A stretch of DNA of 64,000 bases, taken from Turneriella sp942492915. GTDB taxonomy: Bacteria > Spirochaetota > Leptospiria > Turneriellales > Turneriellaceae. Both the position numbers and the translations under genes were made by a program. The notes under the pieces were generated by a model, which saw nothing but the letters and a program-made list of their open reading frames with translations, did no database searches and was not told the DNA's origin. The stretch's first letter is position 1. Each line of letters starts with the position of its first letter. This document shows positions 24,723-32,946 of this stretch, piece by piece. The stretch lies in the NCBI GenBank assembly GCA_942492915.1, contig OW818662.1, positions 3,472,001 to 3,536,000 of the forward strand. The letters are read 5' to 3'.

Positions 24723-25211
24723 ATGAAGATCCTCACCCGCGGCGCAACTCTTGGCATCACCCTGATATTTTGCAGCACGTTCTTCTTGCAGGCTACGCAA
24801 GAAACCATTATACAGAGCGAGGCGCGGCATTTCGGCGAGCGGGCGATTGCGAAGGGCTACCAGTGCCGCACCGAAATTCACCAGACGGCGGGCAAGGCGT
24901 TTGAAGTGCAGATGCCGATGGATAAGAATATTCTCTATTACATCGCGGTCGTCACCGGGCGAGGTGAAAAAACGGCGCACGTAAAGAGCGCTATTCTCGT
25001 GAACGAAGAAAGAATGAATATTAGGATAGAGGTGCAGAACACCATCTTTGGTTCTGAGTTGAAGCTGCACCCTCTCGTCACGGGTCAGAAAACGCTTAAA
25101 TTCGAACTCGACAGCAAATCGAACTATTCAGTCGTTCTGTGTGCCAACCATGCTTCGCTGTTTCACACGGGTGAGAAAGACCCGGTGGTTGACGACCATT
25201 CTCACTTCTGA
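24723..25211 (+). CDS. Exported protein of unknown function
   Basis: 162 residues with a signal peptide (MKILTRGATLGITLIFCSTFFLQA). The mature part is predicted beta-rich with alternating hydrophobics (NILYYIAVVTG, MNIRIEVQNTIFG, KTLKFELDSKSNYSVVLC) and two Cys. I do not recognise the family; a periplasmic beta-sandwich is plausible. The stop codon is inside the left arm of the 25205-25249 palindrome. Confidence 0.6.
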   Translation: MKILTRGATLGITLIFCSTFFLQATQETIIQSEARHFGERAIAKGYQCRTEIHQTAGKAFEVQMPMDKNILYYIAVVTGRGEKTAHVKSAILVNEERMNIRIEVQNTIFGSELKLHPLVTGQKTLKFELDSKSNYSVVLCANHASLFHTGEKDPVVDDHSHF

Positions 25212-25249
25212 TCTGATGGGTGTGCGAAGCACACCCATCAGATCAGAAG
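25205..25249. repeat. Perfect palindrome, 21-bp arms, spanning two convergent stops
   Basis: Left arm 25205-25225 (begins CTTCTGATCTGATG), loop GAA, right arm 25229-25249 exact complement. It contains the stop codon of the plus-strand gene (25209-25211) and that of the minus-strand gene (25238-25240). It could end transcription from both sides. Confidence 0.93.
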
Positions 25250-25498
25250 ATCAACATACGTTGTGCCGGTGGCGATGCTCGACGAGGGTTTCGCGGGCTG
25301 GCCTTTTATCAGAATTTTGTGCGCGGCAAAGAGCGCCTTCAGCGCTGAGCGGCTGATTTCACGTAACTTCTTGTTTTCTGTCTGCATGCGCATCGCTTCG
25401 AGCAGAATGCCGTCGAGCCGGTCGCTGCGGCGTTCAAGCACCAGCGTGATACGTGCCGAACCCGGCGGCTGTGGGGGAACATTATCTTTGACGGGCAT
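25238..25498 (-). CDS. Small protein of unknown function
   Basis: 86 residues starting MPVKDNVPPQPPGSARITL. A basic helical segment (ERRSDRLDGILLEAMRMQTENKKLREISRSALKALFAAHK) dominates. No family is recognised. ATG 25498 is chosen; a longer frame to 25552 exists. A CTTTACGCC element lies about 30 bp upstream of the start. Its last codons lie in the palindrome at 25205-25249. Confidence 0.45.
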   Translation of the reverse strand: MPVKDNVPPQPPGSARITLVLERRSDRLDGILLEAMRMQTENKKLREISRSALKALFAAHKILIKGQPAKPSSSIATGTTYVDLLI

Positions 25499-25561
25499 CG
25501 GCGAAAATCTGCGCCTGACAGAAACATGGCGTAAAGAACATACCCAATTCACTTCCTCAAT

Positions 25562-25583
25562 GCTATGGGCTTAAGCCCGTAGC
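25562..25583. repeat. GGGCTTAAGCCC-family palindrome, copy 1
   Basis: A 22-bp element with core GGGCTTAAGCCC at 25567-25578. The left end reads GCTAT and the right end GTAGC, so one arm has the 'T' variant and the other the 'C' variant (one mismatch). It lies between divergent genes (25498 and 25648). Confidence 0.85.
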
Positions 25584-25610
25584 TGTAAGAAAGGTAACCA
25601 AGGCATCTTC

Positions 25611-25639
25611 TTGACTGTGTATCTAACAGATAGTATCTA
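25611..25639 (+). promoter_or_regulatory. Promoter and overlapping operator of the padR-like gene
   Basis: TTGACT (25611-25616), a 17-bp spacer and TATCTA (25634-25639) fit a sigma-70 promoter. Interleaved with it are TATCT-AAC-AGATA (25620-25632) and AGATA-G-TATCT (25628-25638), two dyads sharing AGATA. This suggests repression by the PadR protein itself. The predicted transcript would begin only a few bases before the ATG at 25648. Confidence 0.5.
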
Positions 25640-25647
25640 TTAGCTGA

Positions 25648-26223
25648 ATGAAGCGCGAAAACAAAACCCAGTATGCCCTGCTCGGCATTCTCACGCAATA
25701 CGAATGCAGCGGTTATGACATGAAAAAATTCATTGAAACGAGCATCGGCTATTTCTGGAATGAGAGTTTCGGCCAAATCTACCCCAACCTTAAAAAGCTC
25801 GAACAGCAGGGGTTAATCCGCAAGGCGCGAACCGCCGACGCGAAGGGCAATGACCGTATCGTCTATGCGATCACGGCGACCGGCCGCAAGAAGCTGCAGC
25901 AGTGGCTCGCCAAACCCGCCGAGCCACTGGCTGAGCGCAACGAGCTTTTGCTGAAGCTGTTTTTCGGCAGCCAGCTCGACCACAAGGGTATTCGGCAGCA
26001 TCTGCACCGCCACCATGAAATGGGCGAGGCGACGCTGAAGGTTTATGCAGACGTTGAAAAAGACATCGCCGACTACAAAGACAAGTCGCCCGATTATCCG
26101 TTCTGGCGCATGACGCTCGATTATGGTATCGAGCGCACGAAGATGGAGCTCAAGTGGGTGAAGTCGGCCAGCGAAATTCTCGACTCAATCGCCAAAAAGA
26201 AAACCGGGAGCAAGAAGCCATGA
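25648..26223 (+). CDS. PadR-family transcriptional regulator
   Basis: 191 residues. The N-terminal winged helix reads KTQYALLGILTQYECSGYDMKKFIETSIGYFWNESFGQIYPNLKKLEQQGLI and matches PadR, including the aromatic GYFW/QIYP segment. The C-terminal Vir_C-like helical region (residues about 95-180) is the dimerisation arm. It probably represses its own promoter and the coupled reductase gene, whose ATG overlaps its TGA by 4 bp. The inducer is unknown; phenolic or quinone-like compounds are usual. Confidence 0.92.
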   Translation: MKRENKTQYALLGILTQYECSGYDMKKFIETSIGYFWNESFGQIYPNLKKLEQQGLIRKARTADAKGNDRIVYAITATGRKKLQQWLAKPAEPLAERNELLLKLFFGSQLDHKGIRQHLHRHHEMGEATLKVYADVEKDIADYKDKSPDYPFWRMTLDYGIERTKMELKWVKSASEILDSIAKKKTGSKKP

Positions 26224-26801
26224 AAAAGATACTCGTCATACAGGGTCACCCGCGCTCAGAATCATTGTGTGGCAGTCTTGCGCGCGAATATGCAGCGGCG
26301 GCGCAGCAAGGGGGAGCTCAGGTTGATCTGCTCGATTTACCGAAGCTCAAATTTGACCCCATTTTGCGTGAGGGCTATAAGGCAGAGCAGGTTCTCGAAG
26401 CCGATCTGGTGAAAGCCCAGCAGCTGATTCGGGCGGCTGACCATCTAGTGTTTGTTTTCCCGAGCTGGTGGGCTTCGATGCCTGCCTTACTCAAGGGGTT
26501 TCTCGACAGAGTTTTTCTGCCAGGGTTCGCTTTCAAGTACCGCTCTAAATCCCCCTTACCCGAGAAGTTACTCAGGGGCAAAACCGCGCACATCTTCATC
26601 ACGATGGATGCGCCGGGTTGGTATTACCGCTGGTTCAACCGCGCGCCCGGGTTGCGGCTCTTGAAGTTTGCGACGCTCGAATTCTGCGGCGTGAAGCCAG
26701 TGAAATACAATATCTTTGGGCCGGTGCGCGGTGCACCTGAGAAGCGCCTGCTAAAATTTCTGAATGAAGCGCGCCGCATTGGCGCAGAAGAGGGAAAATA
26801 G
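26220..26801 (+). CDS. NAD(P)H oxidoreductase, flavodoxin fold (NQO1/MdaB-like)
   Basis: 193 residues: KKILVIQGHPRSESLCGSLA (FMN/FAD phosphate site), LDLPKLKFDPILREGY, VFVFPSWWASMPALLKGFLDRVFLPGFAF and GKTAHIFITMDAP are typical of NQO1-family two-electron quinone reductases. It starts in the stop of the padR-like gene and is thus translationally coupled to its likely repressor, a common arrangement for inducible quinone or nitro-compound detoxification. A palindromic repeat follows 12 bp after the stop. Confidence 0.9.
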   Translation: MKKILVIQGHPRSESLCGSLAREYAAAAQQGGAQVDLLDLPKLKFDPILREGYKAEQVLEADLVKAQQLIRAADHLVFVFPSWWASMPALLKGFLDRVFLPGFAFKYRSKSPLPEKLLRGKTAHIFITMDAPGWYYRWFNRAPGLRLLKFATLEFCGVKPVKYNIFGPVRGAPEKRLLKFLNEARRIGAEEGK

Positions 26802-26813
26802 CTGGCGGCTTTT

Positions 26814-26837
26814 AGCTATGGGCTTAAGCCCATAGCT
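26814..26837. repeat. GGGCTTAAGCCC-family palindrome, copy 2
   Basis: A perfect 24-bp palindrome (12-bp arms, no loop) of the AGCTATGGGC form, followed by TGACT, which also follows copy 3. It lies 3' of the reductase gene. Confidence 0.9.
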
Positions 26838-26885
26838 GACTGCTAAATTATGGCCGGCGACGCCCCGGGCCATTACACTGAAGCT

Positions 26886-27146
26886 ATGGACACCAAATCA
26901 TCAGGGCTTTGCGGTTGCGGGCGCGACGTGTTTCACGCCAGCACTTTTGCACGCGGTCGCTATCGGCCGCAAGACCGTTTCTTGTTGGCGCTCGGTGCTA
27001 CCAGAAGACCAATTCGGGTCGAAATACGCTGCACGTCTTGCGGTCACCTGTTCGCGACGAGTGAAGAGGCGCAGTTGCGCGAGCGTACGTGCGCACGCGA
27101 CGAAGTGCGCAGAGAAGATCTGCGTAACCTGAATCTGGCAGTTTAG
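26886..27146 (+). CDS. Small Cys-rich (zinc-ribbon-like) protein
   Basis: About 86 residues. Cys pattern CGCG near the N-terminus, then CTSCGHLF and a later C, compatible with a zinc ribbon. The protein is basic and has no signal peptide. ATG 26886 or ATG 26850 could be the start. A longer minus-strand frame overlaps this region but has no recognisable features. No family identified; moderate support only. Confidence 0.45.
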   Translation: MDTKSSGLCGCGRDVFHASTFARGRYRPQDRFLLALGATRRPIRVEIRCTSCGHLFATSEEAQLRERTCARDEVRREDLRNLNLAV

Positions 27147-27162
27147 AATTGGCCGGTTCAGG

Positions 27163-28251
27163 TTATTCGCTGGTCTGGCCCAAGGACTTCTTGAATTCTT
27201 TCGGGTTCTTGCCGACAAACTTGCGAAACGCCTCTTGAAACGCAGACTTCGTTTCGAAACCCGAATCAAAACAGACGCGCAAGACGGGCAATGAGGGGTC
27301 TGCCCGCATGAGGCTTTTGGCATGCTGCACGCGCCATGAATTTACATAGTTTCGAAAATCCATCGCCATCTGCTCATTTAAAAACTGTGAGAGTTTTGTG
27401 CGTGTGAGTTTGAGCCGCGCTGCGAGATCTTGAATCGTGAACGGTGACTGCAAATAGAGTTCTTCGTCGCGCATGAGCTGCTCAAGGCGCGTGCGTATCT
27501 GGGCGGTATCGACACCCTTTAATGCGTAGAAGCCATATTTCTTTTCGCGGTATTGCAGTTTCAGCTGATCAAAAAAATCGGGAAACCGATTGCGCGCGAA
27601 AAACAGGCCAATCATTCCAGACGACTGCATGAGCGCGCCGGCGGCAAATATCCAAAGCGATGCGGAAAAAAAACCGAGGTAGATGAGCAGCACGACCAGC
27701 AGAGCTGTGTAGCTCCAAAAGGTAACGAGCAGTAGCTCGGCTGATTTCGCACCCGGCGCAACCAGCCGGTGCAGCGAGATTGCGAGGTAAGTCAAATAAC
27801 CCAGAATATGCAGGCCCGTAAGTAGCAGCGGAATCGATAGCACGCTATGTATGGGGCTTGCGGCCAAAAGCCGTATTTGCTCGGCTGCTTGCTCAGCAGG
27901 TGTCACCGATTGCGCGAGAATGCAGACGATCAACGCGCCCAGTGCAGGCAGAATGTGCAGCCACTGGCGGCGCGGCAATTTATCATATTCGACGAGCTGC
28001 CTGAAATAGAGCAGATTTGCCGGGCCGATCGTCAGCGCCGCAGGGCCGAAAAGCCATGCGAGGTGTCTGAAATCATCGGCCCAATTCTCAACGTAAAGCC
28101 CGTAGTGAAAAAGCAGGGCGGCATTGCTGGCAAAAAGAAAAAAGCCAGGCCAGTTCATCGATTCTTTTTTGCGCAGGGCCTGGTCCATACTCTGCAGTAC
28201 CGCGAGCCCGGCGCAAAAAATGAGATATGAGGCGATAAGATGCGTCAGCAT
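27163..28251 (-). CDS. AraC-family regulator with seven-TM N-terminal domain
   Basis: 362 residues: seven hydrophobic helices (residues 1-225), then a cytoplasmic AraC-type DNA-binding domain. It has PFTIQDLAARLKLTRTKLSQFLNE (first HTH) and VLRVCFDSGFETKSAFQEAFRKFVGKNPKEFKK (second HTH and signature). Membrane-anchored AraC proteins are frequent in Leptospiraceae and probably sense an extracellular or membrane cue. It diverges from the GXWXG-protein gene at 28398, a possible target. Confidence 0.88.
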   Translation of the reverse strand: MLTHLIASYLIFCAGLAVLQSMDQALRKKESMNWPGFFLFASNAALLFHYGLYVENWADDFRHLAWLFGPAALTIGPANLLYFRQLVEYDKLPRRQWLHILPALGALIVCILAQSVTPAEQAAEQIRLLAASPIHSVLSIPLLLTGLHILGYLTYLAISLHRLVAPGAKSAELLLVTFWSYTALLVVLLIYLGFFSASLWIFAAGALMQSSGMIGLFFARNRFPDFFDQLKLQYREKKYGFYALKGVDTAQIRTRLEQLMRDEELYLQSPFTIQDLAARLKLTRTKLSQFLNEQMAMDFRNYVNSWRVQHAKSLMRADPSLPVLRVCFDSGFETKSAFQEAFRKFVGKNPKEFKKSLGQTSE

Positions 28252-28310
28252 GGGGCTAGAGCCCTCAGTTCAGATAATAATCCCCCCTTTTCAATCTTTT
28301 TTTAGACCGG

Positions 28311-28331
28311 AAATCGACTTCAGGTCGATTT
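28311..28331. promoter_or_regulatory. Operator-like dyad in the AraC/GXWXG intergenic region
   Basis: AAATCGAC-TTCAG-GTCGATTT, perfect 8-bp arms, 67 bp before the plus-strand gene and 60 bp before the AraC gene. A TetR or AraC site are both possible. Confidence 0.45.
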
Positions 28332-28397
28332 TGCGCCAAAATTGCCATAGATTCGCGCATTCGCCGGGGACCGAGCCGCGCGCGAAAAGGAGATTTT

Positions 28398-29087
28398 ATG
28401 GAAATAGCAACACGCAACGAACGGACTGTCACATTCTATTCGCCGATCACGTACGACCTTATGCAGTTCGCATTTTTTCCGGTGAACATGGCGATCAATG
28501 CCATGTGCTATCTGCAACCGAAAAAGGCGGAATGGAATGAAAAAGGTTTCGAAAAGCAAGACATCAAAGGTAGCGGCGAATCTCTCGAAAACCTCACGAG
28601 GGCGATTCTGAACCATGAGGACATTGCTTATGTCGAAGAAGATCTGGTTCGTCTCTATGATTCTTTGCCCGCCGTGAAGGCCAGCGACGATTTAATCGGT
28701 CGCACATGGAAGGGTAAAATTCTCAGAACAAATGGCTCAGTCTTAGATCTGGCCGAATGGGCAATCATACGACCGCTGAGCCTCATCGGTGTCAGCTGGG
28801 GCAAGCGTTACAGAACAGCCGACAAAGGTGATCCGCTGCTGTTCAACTGGCAAGAGAAGATTTTTGCTCCGGTGCCCATTTGGGGCAATGTGGGCATGAC
28901 AGATATCCGCTGGCGTGGCGTACCCACGGCGACGATGAACTATGACCATCAACCGTGGAAAGATTATTTCAAGTTATTGTCTGATGAATCGGGTAAGGTT
29001 GTGCTGCTCGGCATATGGACGCATAAGAATATTTCAGGCGGCTGGTTTACGCTCACGCTCGACCAGGATACTCCCACTGATGCGTGA
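28398..29087 (+). CDS. GXWXG / DUF4334 protein
   Basis: 229 residues, cytoplasmic. The central GRTWKGKILRTNGS carries the GxWxG motif. The C-terminal RWRGVPTATMNYDHQPWKDYFKLLSDESGKVVLLGIW matches DUF4334. The first 60 residues (TYDLMQFAFFPVNMAINAM) are extra to the domain pair. A strong Shine-Dalgarno (AAGGAGA) precedes the ATG. The family is thought to bind a small hydrophobic ligand, but the function is unknown. A GC-rich terminator follows at 29132. Confidence 0.8.
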   Translation: MEIATRNERTVTFYSPITYDLMQFAFFPVNMAINAMCYLQPKKAEWNEKGFEKQDIKGSGESLENLTRAILNHEDIAYVEEDLVRLYDSLPAVKASDDLIGRTWKGKILRTNGSVLDLAEWAIIRPLSLIGVSWGKRYRTADKGDPLLFNWQEKIFAPVPIWGNVGMTDIRWRGVPTATMNYDHQPWKDYFKLLSDESGKVVLLGIWTHKNISGGWFTLTLDQDTPTDA

Positions 29088-29131
29088 GCGACCAGACCTA
29101 TAAATGAGGAAAATTAATTCACATGATTTGC

Positions 29132-29157
29132 GGGGCGCGCCGGCGGCGCCCCCTCTT
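29132..29157 (+). terminator. GC-rich hairpin terminator
   Basis: GGGGCGC-N7-GCGCCCC (29132-29152) followed by TCTTT, 45 bp after the GXWXG gene stop. A strong stem with a weak U tract. Confidence 0.6.
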
Positions 29158-29183
29158 TAAGCAGCAAAACACGCTTTACGCGA

Positions 29184-30230
29184 GTGACGACCTCACGCCT
29201 GCAGACTGACGTGGCGCTACCCTCGCAATCATTCTTGCACGTTCGGCTGCTTTATCACTATCTGAAATTATTTTCGCGCCCCGCGATGTTTCTGCTGGGA
29301 CTGCTTTCTGTCGGCACCCTCGGCTATATATTGATCGAATCTTACAATGTGCTCGAAGGTATCTATATGACCGTCGTCACGATATCGACGGTGGGATTTT
29401 CTGAGGTCAAGCCGTTGTCAGACAGTGGCCGTGTTTTCACTATCTTTCTGATTCTGGGCGGCGTTTTATTTTATGGTCTTGCGATCAATGTCGTCTTTCA
29501 AATCATCATCGAGCGGAGCTTTAAGGGTTTTATGGAAACACAAATATTGAAAGAGAAACTGAAGACGATCACTGGGCATTACATCATCTGCGGCGGTGGG
29601 CGCATGGCTATGGCAATCTGCACTGAACTCGAAAAAGCGGGCCACGAATTTATCGTCATTGAAAAAAATTCAGATTCACCGGTATCTAAAGCAGTTGAAC
29701 AACTTCGTGCCCGGTATATGATTCTGAGCGGCGACGCTTTGTCAGAAGAGACGCTCGCAGAAGCACGGCTTGACAGGGCCGAAGGATTGTTCAGCGTGCT
29801 GCCGACTGACGCCGATAACCTGTTCGTCGTCTTATCAGCCCGCCGTCTCAGCTCAAAAGTCTGGATAGAAACGCGTATCGCGCATGAAACGACGCGCCCC
29901 AAGATGCTGCAGGCAGGCGCGAATCGCGTACTCTCACCTTACCACGTAGCTGGCATTCAAATGGCACGATCGATGTTAAGGCCACAGGTCGATGATTTTG
30001 TTGAACTGTACCTGGGCGAAAATAACTATGAATTCGAAGCCAAAATTCAGCAGGTGCAGGCGGGTGACAGCCGCATCGGAAAAACCCTGAACGATTGCCG
30101 GTTTGGCGATGAGGGCTTCAGCGTCACCGCGCTAAAAAATCCCGATGGAGCGTTACAATACGCCCCACCTGCTGAAACGACGATCGCTGCAGGTATGGCA
30201 ATTTTTTTGTTGGGGCATAGCAAAGACTGA
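29184..30230 (+). CDS. Potassium channel with TrkA-N (RCK) domain
   Basis: 348 residues. Two TM helices flank a pore loop (VVTISTVGFSEVKPLS, residues 64-79). A cytoplasmic RCK domain follows with Rossmann motif YIICGGGRMAMAI and conserved VIEKN, GDAL and ADNLFVVL, and a TrkA-C segment at the end. The filter reads TVGFS in place of TVGYG. GTG 29184 is used as start; no better codon precedes TM1. It gates K+ (or related cation) flux in response to a nucleotide or ion. A palindromic repeat lies 10 bp after the stop. Confidence 0.88.
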   Translation: MTTSRLQTDVALPSQSFLHVRLLYHYLKLFSRPAMFLLGLLSVGTLGYILIESYNVLEGIYMTVVTISTVGFSEVKPLSDSGRVFTIFLILGGVLFYGLAINVVFQIIIERSFKGFMETQILKEKLKTITGHYIICGGGRMAMAICTELEKAGHEFIVIEKNSDSPVSKAVEQLRARYMILSGDALSEETLAEARLDRAEGLFSVLPTDADNLFVVLSARRLSSKVWIETRIAHETTRPKMLQAGANRVLSPYHVAGIQMARSMLRPQVDDFVELYLGENNYEFEAKIQQVQAGDSRIGKTLNDCRFGDEGFSVTALKNPDGALQYAPPAETTIAAGMAIFLLGHSKD

Positions 30231-30240
30231 GTTATTGTTC

Positions 30241-30268
30241 TCAGCTATGGGCTTAAGCCCATAGCTGA
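30241..30268. repeat. GGGCTTAAGCCC-family palindrome, copy 3
   Basis: A perfect 28-bp palindrome, core at 30249-30260. To its right the sequence continues CTGACTATCGATTGAG; a very similar string (CTGACTATCGGTTAAG) adjoins a half-copy at 35939. The original element therefore seems to reach beyond the palindrome. Confidence 0.92.
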
Positions 30269-30369
30269 CTATCGATTGAGTCGCCCCGCATCGTACTGAA
30301 TCGTATGGTTTTGATGCCATCCGGAAACGAGCTTTACGCTCTGACCGCGAAGCCTTAGCAAAGCAGCAG

Positions 30370-31860
30370 ATGCAGGCAGGTTTCCGAAATGCAACTCAGC
30401 GCGTTGTCGTCGTGTTCGCTCTGGTTATGGTGTTCGGCGCATGCCAGCATAACTTCTATGAAGATGCCATCATTCGCGAGAAAGATACAGAAATTCCGTC
30501 CATCCGCTCAACCGAACCTGCTGCTGCAACGACGATACGCGGGCTTCAGACTCTACGTGTATTCTACAGTGAACCCGTAACGGGCGCCGACAATGTGGCC
30601 AACGTCGGCCTTTCAGGTGCAGGCCTTGGCACGTTAGCGCTGGGTTCCATCGAAGCCATAAGCCGCAGTGAATATTTGTTGCATTTCACTGGTACCATGG
30701 TCGACGGACAGGTTATCATCCGCATAGCCGGAGCCAAAGACGGTGCGGCAAACGAGCTCGCTGCAACCGACCTCGAGTTTACTTCAAGCGCGGTACCGAA
30801 ATGGCGCTATATCGGTCGCGCCGTTTCGACAAATACACTCATTACGAGTTCGGCGCCTTCGTTGCAGCATGATTCGCAGTATCTTTACGCGGCATTCAAT
30901 GAGATTGCATGCGTTAACACCTTCAATGACATCACCGTCATGCGTTATGAATTTTCGACCGGCGCCTGGTCGGTAGTGGGCTCGCGCTGCATTGCGGGCG
31001 CAACGGCGACAGCCAGTTCGATCAATCCAAATCTGATGCTGCATAACGGCACGCTGTTTCTAGCGTTTACCGACGGTTCGGTTTTCGATTCGGTCGACCA
31101 GTTTGTGCGGGTACGCGCCTTCAGAAACGGAACCTGGGAAGTTGTGGGAACCGGCGACGCGAAAATCGGGGGCGATACGCGCAATCCGTTTCTTGTGGCT
31201 GACGGCGACAATATTTACGTTTCAGCACGCGATCTGAACAACAGTAGTAAGGTTTCGGTCTACCGCAATACAATTGCGACGCCTGGAGCATGGACACTCA
31301 TGGGCACGAACGGGCTTTCGGTGGGGAACACTTTCAGGTCTGCACCAATGGCTTTTTTTACCAGTGAGTTATATATAGGATTTCGCGACGGCGGCAGTAC
31401 TTCACCTGCGAGCAAACCTTCGGTACTGAAATGGGACGGCAGCAGCAGTTGGGCCACGAGCTGGCAAATCGACACGCTGGCGGCCGATAACCTGAACCTG
31501 CTCAGAAATGGCACCGAACTCTGGGCAATCTACCAGCAGGGTGGAACATCAGCCGTTGCAGTGACCAAATACGCGACCGGCGCTTGGTCTGCTGCAGTAA
31601 CGCCGAACCTCTCGACAGAGGGAACTCCGAACTATCTTTCGGCCGGCATTGCGTCAGGCCATACGTACGCCGCTTATCAAGTCGGAACTTCGTCGACCTG
31701 CTGGGTTAAGCGGCATGACGGTACGAGCTGGTCGGCACTTGGCACCTCTTTTAACTGCGGCAATCCAACTATTCTGCTTATCAACTCAGTAGTCTATGCT
31801 GTATTTCGAGATCAGGACACGGGCTATATGGACAGACTGTCGGCAGCCTACTTTGAGTAG
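30370..31860 (+). CDS. Large lipoprotein with Ig-like and beta-propeller-type regions
   Basis: 496 residues. A signal peptide with lipobox FGAC is followed by an Ig-like segment (IPSIRSTEPAAATTIRGLQTLRVFYSEPVTG, as in 'Big_5' domains) to about residue 140. Repeated strands with 'W-x-x-x-G' and 'LYIGFRD/IYVSARD' phrases follow, suggesting a propeller. It is likely surface-exposed. CTTTACGC stands about 31 bp before the start. The next gene begins 3 bp after the stop, making an operon. Confidence 0.72.
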   Translation: MQAGFRNATQRVVVVFALVMVFGACQHNFYEDAIIREKDTEIPSIRSTEPAAATTIRGLQTLRVFYSEPVTGADNVANVGLSGAGLGTLALGSIEAISRSEYLLHFTGTMVDGQVIIRIAGAKDGAANELAATDLEFTSSAVPKWRYIGRAVSTNTLITSSAPSLQHDSQYLYAAFNEIACVNTFNDITVMRYEFSTGAWSVVGSRCIAGATATASSINPNLMLHNGTLFLAFTDGSVFDSVDQFVRVRAFRNGTWEVVGTGDAKIGGDTRNPFLVADGDNIYVSARDLNNSSKVSVYRNTIATPGAWTLMGTNGLSVGNTFRSAPMAFFTSELYIGFRDGGSTSPASKPSVLKWDGSSSWATSWQIDTLAADNLNLLRNGTELWAIYQQGGTSAVAVTKYATGAWSAAVTPNLSTEGTPNYLSAGIASGHTYAAYQVGTSSTCWVKRHDGTSWSALGTSFNCGNPTILLINSVVYAVFRDQDTGYMDRLSAAYFE

Positions 31861-31863
31861 GCA

Positions 31864-32943
31864 GTGAAGAGTATTCTTCAATTTACACGGCCGATGCTGC
31901 TGCCGCTCCATCTTCTTTTTGCGGGCTTCTTGTCGCCCGTGCAATCGGAGTTTTCACTTTTGCAGTCGCGCCATGAAATTGGTATCGGCGCAGGTCCCGT
32001 GTATTTCGCGCCGTTGGCATTCTTCGGGGATGAATTTAATGGTGGTTTTGGTGCGACGGTACAGGGCAAGATTCCGGGCAGTATCTTCTTTCAGAACCAG
32101 CCATTACCCCCGTTCACTTTTTTTCTGGATACAGGTTTCATATTCACTGGCCAATCCCTGAGCTCCAAATCTTCGGGAACCATGACCACGTTCTCGGTGA
32201 CGGCTGGCCCTGGTCTGTTATATCCTCTGCATCGTTACCTGCAGCCGGTGATCTCGGTACAGGCAGGCTTTTTCTATAACCGGCTCACACTCGGCGCGCG
32301 CGGTGAGACCTACAATGCTTTTAATCCCGCAATTCGCCTTCAGGCCGGTGCCTTCACCGCTCTCACGACAACGCTGTTCGTAGAAAGTCGGGTGGCGCTG
32401 CCGTTTTACTATTTGGGCGAGCAAAACCTGTACGGGCCCGAATACTCGGTCTCGGTCAACTATCTGCTTAAACCCGCCGAGATCATCATGACCCGGGCAG
32501 AAAAGCTTTTCGGTGAAGGCAAAGTGCTATACGAGCAAAAGAATTTCACCGATGCCGACGCAAAATTTGCCGAAGCACTAAAGAGCGATGCCAAGCATGC
32601 GGCAGCGCTCAACTACCGCAGGAAGATTCAGGCTCACGACCAATTGTCAAAGGCGCGCCAGTTGCGCGACCGGCAAGAGACGTGGGCCGCTTTGTCGCAA
32701 TACCAGCAGGCAGCTTCGGTTCTCAGTGAAGTGAACGAAGAGCTGAAAGAATACCGATCGACGATGATAGCCACTGTGCCCGCGATGGTTCAGGAAGGTA
32801 TTCGGCAGTATGAAGAAAAACTCTACGCCGATGCTGAACGCACGATGGAGCACGTGCTTCTGATCGCGCCCGAAAACGAGCAGGCGCAGATCTATCTGCC
32901 GCGCGCGCGCAGCCGGCGCAAGGCGATGGAAAAACTGCAGTAA
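31864..32943 (+). CDS. Outer-membrane-like protein with C-terminal TPR region
   Basis: 359 residues. After a signal peptide (LLPLHLLFAGFLSPVQS), residues 30-210 are beta-barrel-like strands (GIGAGPVYFAPL, FFLDTGFIFTG, PVISVQAGFFYNRLTLGA, YSVSVNYLL). From about 215 it is helical with TPR-type units (AEKLFGEGKVLYEQKNFTDADAKFAEALKSD, then QEGIRQYEEKLYADAERTMEHVLLIAP). The barrel may anchor a periplasmic TPR scaffold. It starts with GTG 3 bp after the lipoprotein gene and ends 3 bp before the convergent kinase stop. Confidence 0.7.
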   Translation: MKSILQFTRPMLLPLHLLFAGFLSPVQSEFSLLQSRHEIGIGAGPVYFAPLAFFGDEFNGGFGATVQGKIPGSIFFQNQPLPPFTFFLDTGFIFTGQSLSSKSSGTMTTFSVTAGPGLLYPLHRYLQPVISVQAGFFYNRLTLGARGETYNAFNPAIRLQAGAFTALTTTLFVESRVALPFYYLGEQNLYGPEYSVSVNYLLKPAEIIMTRAEKLFGEGKVLYEQKNFTDADAKFAEALKSDAKHAAALNYRRKIQAHDQLSKARQLRDRQETWAALSQYQQAASVLSEVNEELKEYRSTMIATVPAMVQEGIRQYEEKLYADAERTMEHVLLIAPENEQAQIYLPRARSRRKAMEKLQ

Positions 32944-32946
32944 AAT

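Noticed and set aside
26901..27323. 140-codon minus-strand frame over the small Cys-rich protein
   Set aside because: It runs into the AraC gene in another frame and has no recognisable features; the plus frame has ordered Cys pairs.
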